This document shows positions 24,901 to 36,000 of a stretch of 64,000 bases of DNA, piece after piece. The position numbers and the translations under genes are program-made. The number at the start of each line of letters is the position of its first letter. Position 1 is the stretch's first letter. The notes beneath the pieces were generated by a model, which was given only the letters and a program-made list of their open reading frames with translations, was not told the origin of the DNA and did no database searches. This DNA comes from Nematostella vectensis (lineage: Eukaryota > Cnidaria > Anthozoa > Actiniaria > Edwardsiidae), in NCBI RefSeq assembly GCF_932526225.1, contig NC_064042.1, positions 15,449,040 to 15,513,039 on the forward strand. The letters run 5' to 3'.

Positions 24901-27900
24901 TTCTTTAAGGTATTTTAAAAATGAAAACAATAAGGTTGAAATGGCTACTGGGAAGATTGAATTCAGATCCTTTGACGTTTTTAACCAAGGAAGATGTTGT
25001 TTGTCTTAATTGTAGTCTCGGTCAGAGCTGCCTGTGAAGCGTGCTGCCATGCTAAGTGAGATTCACTTCAGGAGTCTTCGCACTAAGATGCTGTTACAAT
25101 CATGGTCTGACGAGACTGCTAGACAACTAGAGGTATATATCTATGTAATAGCAAGAGGTATACAGTATATCTCACACTAAGATGCTGTTACAATCATGGT
25201 CTGACGAGACTGCTAGACAACTAGAGGTATATATCTATGTAATAGCAAGAGGTATGCAGTATATCTCACACTAAGATGCTGTTACAATCATGGTCTGACG
25301 AGACTGCTAGACAACTAGAGGTATATATCTATGTAATAGCAAGAGGTATACAGTATATCTAACAGCTAGAGGCATGTACAGTATCTAACGGCTTAAGGTT
25401 TTGATCTAACAGCTAAAGGTATATTATCTACATAATAACCAAAGTAATGAATATGGTTCTTGAAAAACTGGTACTAGACTTTGCCAGAGATAAGTTTTAC
25501 GCACATTTGTAACAGTATGTGAAGTTGGAAATTGTGTCTACACTGTAGGTGTAGGTGTAGATTTGCAAAAAAGGCGAGAGAAGAGTAGGAGTAGGAGAAA
25601 AGTGGAGTATTTTTCATGGTTCTGTTTTTGCACCAGAGGAGCGGATAGGTGTTGTGGTTTAATTTCTTGGCAAGTTCTTCTGTTCCATTTTCAAGCTGAA
25701 TAGAGGGGAAAATTTCCAGCGATTCCGGTGATTGAATTCTATGGTGGTATTCAAATCCCTGTTTACACTGTACAGTATTTCTAACAAAAGAGTTGTGTAC
25801 CTGTTTTTGGTACACCATATCAATTAACTGTGCTTTACAAACCTGCCTATTAAGGATTCATATTATTTTATTTTCATATCCAGTACAGTACTGTACATAA
25901 GAGACAGATATAGTCGCTATATGGTATTGACAGCCATACTTTTTTTCTAGCTTGCCAAGAAGCAAATGGGCGTCTTGGAGAGGCTAAAATTGCCAGAGCA
26001 CCTGATGGGACTTGCAATAGGTGCGCAGGGTGCCAATATACAACAGGCAAGGAAGCTTCCAGGTGTCATGTCTATCGAAGTTGATGAAGAGAACTGCACC
26101 TTCAACATCTGCGGAGAGGTATGTAACTGAAATTGTGCAACAAATTTTTTTGTAAGTTGATATGGCATGCACTGTCAATAAGTATAGATGCCAGAGTTCG
26201 AGGGTTCCCCCAGATTATATCAAGTACTGTACAAAATAACACTTTAACTGATGCATGACACATAGCTCATGTGACACATAGCTCAATGTTATTTGAAATT
26301 CTGCAATGCTCTCATTAATGCTTTCACCCATGTATTCATAACCTTTTTATATTCCATTTATTCATAACATTTTTTTCTCCAAAATGCAATTTGAGTCATA
26401 CTGTATGACTTTTATGGTTGCTTTGCATACAAGAACAACAAAACCTTATGAGAGGAAATTGAAACTTGTGAGTGCTTTAGAGACCCTGAGTGAATGTAAA
26501 TCTTCCCTGCCTACTGTATCTTACTCTATCTTGTTAGAATGAGAGAGCTGTCCTGGAAGCAAGGCGTCTGTTGGAGTATGCAGAGGAGACAGTGTATGTT
26601 CCTAAACCTCTTGTTGGTGAGTTTCTGGCATACTGGCCAGTCAACAACTAAACTGGTCGTCTTACAGTACCTAACTGGAGAATGTAGGAGCCTTGGGAAG
26701 TGGTACAAACAGTATATACAGTATTTATGTCAAGATTCGTTTGTGTTCTCTTTTCACTGGCCAACCTTAATCGAGTTACACCTTCTCTTTTTTGTGTCTT
26801 CTTTTATACAAATTACTCTGAAAATTAGGTTTTGCTCAAAATCCAACAAATCCTATTGTTTTCATTTTTCTCTACATTCTATGCATGTTATTATTCATAT
26901 TCCTTGTACTGCCATCTAAGACATTTTGCATTTTATCTCTCTGTTAATCGCTTCCTAGGTAAGGTTATTGGCAAGAATGGTCGTATTATCCAGGATATCG
27001 TGGACAGGTCAGGAGTGACAAGAGTGAAAATTGAACCCCCAGATGAGAACCAGACGCCGGAAGAAAAACAAGCAAAGGTATAAATTGTTCACTGATTGAT
27101 CGTACTAATTGATTTTAACAGATTCAGGCAGACTTTGCATGACAGAGCTCTGGCTGTGACATTGCCCATGTCCTGTAGCGGCATTGTGTACTTAGTATAC
27201 TGTAGATCATATTAAATCAGATCAGTCTGTTATGTTTTATATACTATATACTTTTATTGCTTAAAAACAGAAAGAGGTCTCCTTTCTGTTTGTGGGCACA
27301 AAGGAGTGTATTGACAACTGCAGAATGATGTTGGATTATCATGTTGCACACTTGAAGGTTAGAGTTCCACAAGAAATTTGTTTACTTTCTTTACCTAGTT
27401 ATAGATTCACCCTTGATATCAGTGACTTGACAAGAATATTTTTCTTCAACTTACCAGGAAGTCGAACAGATGAAGAGGGAAAAAGAGAGCTTGGACCACC
27501 AGCTACAGAACATGGGAATCAGCCCCCCTACAGGCCCCTCCTACATTCCTACGCCGGCCGAGATGAGGATAGGGACCAACCTGATGGTTGCTCCACCAGA
27601 CTCCACAGGCAGCACTGGCCGCGATAGGGCACTGACCACTGATAGCTACGGGGGGGACCTCAGTGAAGGCATGTCAATCAGCACCGACCCCGGAACAACT
27701 GCACGCCCATCTACGATCCGGATACGCTCCAGTAGCGAGAGTGATAACACGGAGTCTGGCCGATTGAATTCCCAGGTGTGTATTATCTGAGAAGGGCTTT
27801 TAGTGAATGTAATTTCCTAATTTTCAGGAGTGGTACCACTATCCTCTGTTCCTCCCCCAAGCTTGGCTACCACTTATAACAAAGCTTGTTAGCTTTGATA

Positions 27901-29352
27901 TTGTTTTTTTTTGGCCAAACCTACATATTAGTCAGACAGCCAAATAAGAGTTTTTCTGTAATATCCTTGCAAGTGTTTCCACACAATATTTTATTGTGAA
28001 TTCTTAAGAAAGACATGATAACGCAGAGCTGTAGCGTGACTCGAAATATTTGTTGGTCATGATACAGAAAATTTTTGGGGGGGGGGCACAGACACGCCCC
28101 ATCTCGTTATTTCCTTGTATTTTTTTTTGGGGGGGGGGAGTGCTATTGCCCTGTGGTGCTTAGGGCTGGTTGAGATTCGCAGAGACTACAGTAGCTCAAT
28201 GTGGAATTCGTAATACCTTCTTTCGCTTTAGCTCAATGGCTTTGGCTCTTTCACAGAATGCAAACCGGCGTGCACCAACTCCTACTTCTGAGCTGACAGA
28301 TATCCGTGAGGAGGGTGAGGAACACGGTGCTCACAAGGGCCGCTCGGGAGAACCAGGTACGTGTATTGTACTACTTATGTGATTTGAATAGAATTATATG
28401 GGCTCAGGCCATTCAAGGGCTCTTGTCAGCCACACCTCTGCTATTGTTTTCATTTAATATTCGAAAGCACATAAATGTGATAAAATCTCGAAATAACCAT
28501 CTGAAAACAAAGTTTTGTGCTAAATTTACGAAATTCAATCAAAAATATCGCATTGGCTTTTCTAAATTTGCCGATGAAAATGGATGCTTTTTCAGGCTTT
28601 GTACTTTGCTAGAATGACAAAATGGCGCTCGCTGAGAGAGATATGATTTATTTCTTGGATCAACAATTTTCGCGACGTTTCTTGCTAAATTTAAAACTTT
28701 ATGTCATTGACAGTAAAAGATCAGCGCAAGAAGCCATCTCCATGGTTCATGTCCAACCGTAAGCGTTCCAATAGCGAGGGCAAAGACGACAAGCCAAACG
28801 GCGACGGCCGACAACATCAACACAACGGGCGCAGCAACCAGAGACCAGACCAGCGGTCGTGGAACCAAGGCAAGGCGCAGGCGCGACACTCACAGCAGTC
28901 AAACCGGTCAAACAAGTCAAGCAGGTATGACTCGAATTTAGTCTTGCCGTTTTATTTTAAACCTTTTTTTGACTCCTCTCAAATGTTTGTGTTTTTAGTA
29001 ACGGTATTCATTGTGTGCAGGACAATGTGAAATTAGTTCTCTCGTTTTATTTCGAATTTTCATGACTTCCGCAAATCTTTTGGTTTTCAGTAACGGCACA
29101 CAGATGCGCTCAAATTCAGGAAGTCTTTCCCAGAACTGGAGGAAGCAGGAAGGGCGGAAAGAACGGAGCGGCTCAGATGAGACTGAGGCAAAGCCGTCAG
29201 AAGTAGCAGCAGAAGAAACAGTCGCGGAAGAGAAAGTCAACAGCGAAGAGAAGTCGTCCGTGGAGAGCGCCGAGCAGGCGAGCAAAGGAACGGAGAAGAA
29301 ATCTTGTGATCAAACAGAAGCAGTAGATGCCCCGATAAGCGCTGAAGGTTGA
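21985..29352 (+). CDS. FMR1: FMR1/FXR-family RNA-binding protein
   Basis: Complete 16-exon gene: 21985-22035, 22106-22158, 22245-22338, 23353-23424, 23747-23829, 23984-24049, 24555-24648, 25016-25132, 25951-26118, 26538-26616, 26959-27077, 27271-27357, 27458-27775, 28257-28356, 28714-28924 and 29091-29352. Phases all join, giving about 657 residues, close to vertebrate FMR1/FXR. It starts [17 protein letters not shown] as the family does. Tandem Agenet/Tudor domains occupy about 1-120. A KH0-like region follows, then KH1 with GAQG at 234-237 and KH2 with GKNG at 297-300. A charged helical segment ([14 protein letters not shown]) sits where the nuclear export signal lies in vertebrates. The C-terminal half is low-complexity: a Ser-rich acidic patch ([10 protein letters not shown]), an Asn/Gln/Arg-rich exon 15 and an acidic, Glu-rich end. 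I see no RGG tripeptide cluster. Family role: cytoplasmic mRNA-binding translational regulator in neurons. A single family gene here would serve as the common FMR1/FXR orthologue. Confidence 0.96.
25081..25365. repeat. 94-bp triplication spanning an FMR1 exon edge and donor site
   Basis: Copies start at 25081, 25175 and 25269. The first is the real 3' part of FMR1 exon 8 (CACTAAGATGCTGTTACAATC up to CTAGAG) plus its donor GTATAT and intron start. The other two repeat this junction inside the intron. Using a later donor would read into an in-frame TAA, so only the first gives the normal protein. Confidence 0.95.
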
Positions 29353-30106
29353 ATAAATAACCTCACTTTCGGGTGGTAGCCTGGTAGAGGTAGGACCCCT
29401 GGAGAGGTTGTAAGTTGGTTTGTACAGCAATATTCGTAGACCAAGACTGTACATCTGTAGAACATCAGTCGGTTTTGGAAACTGTGAAAAAGAATCCTAA
29501 AAGTTATCCATATTATATTTTTTTTATATAATTCGAGTAAATTTTAGAAAATTTTAGATTTTACTCTGACACGTCCAACTTTGAATAGATTTTTAGTATG
29601 GTTCATTTATCACAAGATTCCTGAGTGAAAAAAAAAAACATTGAATTCTTTGCATCAGCCTTTAACACGTTCTGCCCTTGTATTGGTTCGCCTGTGGATA
29701 AATAGGCACAGTTTTAATACTTTCCCCCAAAAAGGGTATATTCTCAAAATACACATTTTACTTTGATATGATCTAGGCAATCAGCTAAGCGTGTGACATT
29801 TTAATCGCTCCAGCAGCTATCAATGCTCGTCAACTCCCGTTTTTATTGCCCTCGAACCCGAACAATCTAGACCATCTTTTTTTTTGTTATATAAAGTTTA
29901 AATATTTTAAACTATATTGACTCGTAACTTTTCCATCCACAATTTAATCCCCCCCTTGTCGCGTGACAGAATCTTGCGTGACATCTACGTGACAGTTGTG
30001 CGCTTACGTGACGGTTGTAACATTTTAATGTCAAAATCTTGGTCAAGTATATATTGTTGTACAGGTCATATATGATCAAAATCTATTGAAATGTGTAATA
30101 TACTAC

Positions 30107-30112
30107 AATAAA
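30107..30112 (+). promoter_or_regulatory. candidate poly(A) signal of FMR1
   Basis: AATAAA about 755 bases after the FMR1 stop codon, followed by a T-rich stretch. It would define an AT-rich 3' UTR from 29353 to about 30130. Usage is inferred. Confidence 0.5.
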
Positions 30113-30130
30113 TGTATCATACCGTTGGAT

Positions 30131-32872
30131 ATATTTGTTCTTTACCCTGACTGTGGGTGATAGATAACCCGATTTCTCCCCACTATCTTAATTGCTCAAT
30201 AAACGCCACTGGGGGGAGGAGGGGGGCTTATTTCAAAGTCTGTTTTATCTCCAGATAAAATTGCTTTTTTATAAATCCTCCCAGAACCATAACAAACCTA
30301 TCTTTCAATTATGAAATGTTGTGTTTCGTAGTACTCAGTTTTCGTGGCTTCCTTCTAACGTTCAGTCCCCCATCAAGTGCAACACGTCAAGTCAAGGCTC
30401 TTATTCCAGCAATTACGGCTTAAAAATACATTAAACAATGGACGGAAATAGAGATCTATTCTGCTCAACGTAATTTACACACTGGGTATGAGAGAGTCTG
30501 CAAGCACTGTCACTGAATATGGTGCAACTTGCCCAAGTTCCCAGTTCCCTAAAAAGAATATAAAACCATTAGTATGGTTTCGAAGATGACCTCACCAATA
30601 TACAGTCGCGCTACACCCAGATAAAGACTGCCCCTCACACAATGCTGCTAAATTCATGGTGAATAGGACGACTTCAGACAAGCTTGGTGGTGTGCTTGGC
30701 CGAACACGGTTGAAGGGATATGTTTTACGACTCTGAAAATTGTCCTGGGTCCGCTGGGTGTGGGCCGTTGTAAAAAGATACGCCACAAATAGATAAGTGG
30801 TGAACAGAACGGCCGGGGAGGTTTTAAAAATGTATGGAGTACGGCTTGAGATTATGCTGGTTGATTACATTGTTGCGATGTTCACAAAAATCGAGTGCCG
30901 AGCATGCGACCGGTTTTTTCGAAGTAAATCATAACTCATATATAAATATGAAATACTATAAATAAGGTACTTTAAAAGTACACACATTGGCACCAGTCGG
31001 GCCAAGACGGGACGCTAGCAAAGTCCGTGCATAAATAAGATCGCTAGATGTGCATTACGTGCTGTGGTCTGTGACAGGGTATACCACTCCCCCATTTGGT
31101 TTTATACTTTACTACGGGTAGAGCCCGGCGGAGAGGACTCCCAGGAGTGATCGTCGGCAAAATTAATTTTAACCCAAAGGGATAGCACTTTGGGTGGAAA
31201 TGACGTGAAATGTTTTTATATGATAGAGGTACACCCGTAACAAAAGGGAGCTCCCACCGCCGGAGGAAGAAGGAGGACGAGGAGGAGGATATACCCTGTA
31301 TGTACCCTGTATGCACCACTCATGTACCCCGTATGCACCACTTATGTACCCCCGTAGTTTAACCTTACAGAAGACATGAGGAGGGGTAGGAGGAGTGTCT
31401 TTATTGTTATAGCTATTAAGGAACAAAATCTATTACGCTGTGTTTTGCTCTACAACTATTTCTCGCCCATGGTTAAGACTATAAATTCATGCATTTTTGA
31501 GTGAGAAAAATTACGGAGTTCTTTTACTTTCTCGTAATACTTGGACCACATAGTTTCGCTCTCCATTATCACACAGTCGTGCTGACTTTGACTTGGATGA
31601 CCTATCTTTCACCCGATGCAATTCTTTAAGCGTAAACACCCGCAGTTTTCAACGCAAAAGTTTGCAAAGATGAGTTTAAATGTCTGACTAATAATATCCC
31701 TTGCCTTAGATCTCTGAACCTTTTCAAATTCATCGACAAGTTTCTCTCTTTTAGCTTCAAGCATCGTGAGAGGGAAAGGCGACAACTAGAACTACAATCA
31801 CAAACTTTAGATTACAACACGGATAAACTCGTACTTATAACGAATGCAGTCATAGTGCGTGACATAATCCAATTACCACTAACGCCACTCCACCACCGTC
31901 ACTCCACCGCCACCCAAACGACCACCAAAACACAGCATATGCTACTAGTGACTATCGCGGTGACAAACGGTCCGTCAGCCGGATGGGGTCCTAAAAACTA
32001 ACGTTCCGGAAGTCCAAAATAATCCTTGGTTTTTCGTTGAATCCAACTCATATCTATTACAAAACAGGTTATCTTTGCTGGGAATATCCAAGCGCTGTCT
32101 TTTGAATAGATTCATTGAGTAGATTCATGGAGTTATTATTCCCTGATATCGGCACTTGCAAAATGATGACAATAACAGACGGCACGCTATCTGGAATCGC
32201 CAATGGTAAATCCCGATAATAGCTCGAACTTACTTCCTCTCCCCATTTTTTTTTGACATTGCTTCAAATTGAATAAAGAAATAAAGTTTTGCATCATTCT
32301 ACAACCCTGTATACAGGTTAAGAAACGATTTAAGTGCGACACTTAAATGATGTTCACTACTAGGAACTTTATATTTATCGTGATGTTTTTAATTCCTTAC
32401 CTCAAATGTTACTATCTTTATCAAGAATAACTAAAAAAATGAAAATGAATGTAAATGAAAAGAACGCTGACCTGAACTATGTCGAAGATCCAAGGGGTTT
32501 AATGCGCTGGTGTGCGCATTAAATTTTCCCGAACCGTTGCTCACACTGTATTTGTACGTCTGTCCAGTGAAATTCGAAAAAATGGATTATTATCAATAGT
32601 GTAATGAGCTCGCTCACTAATACTGGTTTCAGTTTGAAACAAAGATGTAAAACACCAACAACTTCCAGCATATGCATTTGCTGGAGACATTCAGTGATGC
32701 AAAAAGTACGTAGAGGCGTTACGTGATTAAATATAAAATATCCCTCCATTTGGGGAAACCCATTAAACAAACTCTTTTTCAAGTCCCGAGGGTGTCAACA
32801 GGCTTCGCCCTGGAATAAACATCTTGTGCTAGTGGCTCTGCTGGGTCCATTACAAAGATTCTCCTTCTTTAG
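30131..32872. other. intergenic region without recognised gene
   Basis: No convincing ORF, tRNA or tandem repeat. Near 31300-31350 there is a short GTATGCACCACTTATGTACCC duplication. The minus-strand ORFs at 31044-31426 run through Ser/Pro-rich low complexity (GGAGGAAGAAGGAGG) and are unlikely to be genes. Confidence 0.4.
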
Positions 32873-33080
32873 TCTGACTATAAAGACGTCAGCCACGCCA
32901 ATTATACAGGAGACGTGCATGGCTTCTATTGGTTGTAACCAAGACTTACTCTGCAAGCAAGCTAACAAGACTATGTTCGGCACGCTGACATGACACGCTC
33001 CGTGGGATGCTGCTCTGGCGACTTGTGTAACGCGAGCTCCGTTGTCCCAAATCCGACACCCAAACCAACTATTTCTTCAG
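32873..33080 (+). CDS. Ly6/uPAR (three-finger) domain exon, possibly frameshifted
   Basis: A strong acceptor (GATTCTCCTTCTTTAG) at 32857-32872 precedes a segment with Cys spacing of a Ly6/uPAR domain: ETCMASIGCNQDLLCK, then the family's C-terminal signature CCSGDLCN, then a Pro/Thr stretch (NPTPKPTISS) and a donor CAG|GTCAAT. The two halves are in different frames: a direct duplication TGACATGACA near 32983-32992 adds five bases and creates a TGA. Without the duplicate the frame is continuous. Such domains are secreted or GPI-anchored extracellular modules. It may be a pseudogene, a null allele or an assembly error. The upstream half of the domain was not found. Confidence 0.5.
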
Positions 33081-36000
33081 GTCAATGCTTGTTAGGCATC
33101 CAAAGCACTTCGTCCGTCAGGTCAGTGCTTGTCAGGCACCTAAACCAACTGGTCCGTCAGGTCAGTGCTTGTCAGGCACCTAAACCAACTGGTCCGTCAG
33201 GTCAGTGCTTGTCAGGCACCTAAACCAACTGGTCCGTCAGGTCACTACTTATCATGCACCTAAACCAATTGGTCCGTCAGGTCAGTGCTTGTCAGTTGCT
33301 CCGTCAGGTCAGTATTTGACTAGTAACTCGTCATGCACTTAAACCAACTGGTTCGTAAGGTCAGTGCTTGTCAGTTGCTCCGTCAGGTCAGTATTTGACT
33401 AGTAACTTGTCATGCACCTAAACCAACTGGTCCGTCTGGTCAGTACTTGTCATGTAACTTGTCAGTCACCTGAACCAATTGGTCCGTCAGGTCAGTGTTT
33501 CACTAGTAACTTGTCATGCACCTAAACCAACTGGTCTGTCAGGTCAGTGCTTGTCAGGCACCTAAACCAACTGGTCCGTCAGGTCAGTGCTTGTCAGGCA
33601 CCTAATCCAATTGGTCCGTCAGGTCAGTACTTGTCATGCACCTAAACCAACTGGTCTGTCAGGTCAGTGCTTGTCAGGCACCTAATCCAACTGGTCCGTC
33701 AGGTCAGTGCTTGTCTAGTAACTTGTTATGCACCTAAACCAACTCGTCCGTCAGGTCAGTACTTGTCAGGCACCTAAACCAATTGGTCCGTCAGGTCAGT
33801 ACTTGTCATGCACCTAAACCAACTGGTTCGTCAGGTCAGCACTTGTCATGCACCTAAACCAACTGGTCCGTCAGGTCAGTACTTGTCAGGCACCTAAACC
33901 AATTGGTCCGTCAGGTCAGTACTTGTCAGGCACCTAAACCAACTGGTACGTCAGGTCAGTACTTGTCAGGCACCACCTAAACCAATTGGTCCGTCAGGTC
34001 AGTTCTTGTCAGGCACCTAAACCAACTGGTCCGTCAGGTCAGTGCTTGCCAGGCACCTAAACCAATTGGTCCGTCAGGTCAGTGCTTGTCAGGCACCTAA
34101 ACCAATTGGTCCGTCAGGTCAGTACTTGTCAGGCACCACGTAAACCAATTGGTCCGTCAGGTCAGTGTTGTCATGCACCTAAACCAATTGGTCCGTCAGG
34201 TCAGTTCTTGTCAGGCACCTAAACCAACTGGTCCGTCAGGTCAGTGCTTGTCAGGCACCTAAACCAATTGGTCCGTCAGGTCAGTGCTTGTCAGGCACCT
34301 AAACCAATTGGTCCGTCAGGTCAGTGTTTGACTAGTAACATGTCATGCACCTAAACCACTGGTCTGTCAGGTCAGTGCTCGTCATGCACCTAAACCAACT
34401 GGTTCGTCAGGTCAGTACTTGTCATGCACCTAAACCAACTGGTTCGTCAGGTCAGTGCTTGTCAGGCACCTAAACCAATTGGTCCGTCAGGTCAGTACTT
34501 GTCATGCACCTAAACCAATTGGTCCGTCAGGTCAGTACTTGTCATGCACCTAAACCAATTGGTCCGTCAGGTCAGTACTTGTCATGCGCCTAAACCAACT
34601 GGTTCGTCAGGTCAGTGCTTGTCAGGCACCTAAACCAATTGGTCCGTCAGGTCAGCACTTGTCAGGCACCTAAACCAACTGGTCCGTCAGGTCAGTACTT
34701 GTCATGCACCTAAACCAATTGGTCCGTCAGGTCAGTACTTGTCATGCGCCTAAACCAACTGGTTCGTCAGGTCAGTGCTTGTCAGGCACCTAAACCAATT
34801 GGTCCGTCAGGTCAGCACTTGTCAGGCACCTAAACCAACTGGTCCGTCAGGTCAGTACTTGTCCGGCACCTAAACCAATTGGTCCGTCAGGTCAGTGCTT
34901 GTCATGCACCTAAACCAACTGGTCCGTCAGGTCAGTACTTGTCAGGCACCTAAACCAATTGGTCCGTCAGGTCAGTGTTTCACTAGTAACTTGTCATGCA
35001 CCTAAACCAACTGGTCCGTCAGGTCAGTACTTGTTATGCACCTAAACCAATTGGTCAGTTAGGTCAGTACTTGTCAGGCACCACCTAAACCAATTGGTCC
35101 GTCAGGTCAGTTCTTGTCAGGCTCCTAAACCAACTGGTCCGTCAGGTTAGTACTTGTCAGGCACCTAAACCAACTGGTCCGTCAGGTCAGTACTTGTTAG
35201 GCACCTAAACCAATTGGTCCGTCAGGTCAGTGCTTGTCATGCACCTAAACCAACTGGTCCGTCAGGTCAGTTCTTGTCAGGCACCTAAACCAATTGGTCC
35301 GTCAGGTCAGTACTTGTCAGGCACCACCTAAACTAATTGGTCCGTCTGGTCTGTACTTGTCAGGCACCTAAACCAACTGGTCCGTCAGGTCAGTGCTTGT
35401 CAGGCACCTAAACCAACTGGTCCGTCAGGTCAGTGCTTGTCAGGAACCACCTAAACCAATTGGTCCGTCAGGTCAGTACTTGTCAGGCACCTAAACCAAT
35501 TGGTCCGTCAGGTCAGTGTTTCACTAGTAACTTGTCATGCACCTAAACCAACTGGTCCGTCAGGTCAGTACTTGTTATGCACCTAAACCAATTGGTCAGT
35601 TAGGTCAGTACTTGTCAGGCACCACCTAAACCAATTGGTCCGTCAGGTCAGTTCTTGTCAGGCTCCTAAACCAACTGGTCCGTCAGGTTAGTACTTGTCA
35701 GGCACCTAAACCAACTGGTCCGTCAGGTCAGTACTTGTTAGGCACCTAAACCAATTGGTCCGTCAGGTCAGTGCTTGTCATGCACCTAAACCAACTGGTC
35801 CGTCAGGTCAGTTCTTGTCAGGCACCTAAACCAATTGGTCCGTCAGGTCAGTACTTGTCAGGCACCACCTAAACTAATTGGTCCGTCTGGTCTGTACTTG
35901 TCAGGCACCTAAACCAACTGGTCCGTCAGGTCAGTGCTTGTCAGGCACCTAAACCAACTGGTCCGTCAGGTCAGTGCTTGTCAGGAACCACCTAAACCAA

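Noticed and set aside
31044-31426. Minus-strand ORFs with Ser/Gly/Pro-rich segments
   Set aside because: Overlapping frames over a GGAGGA-rich stretch; no recognisable domain or splice signals.
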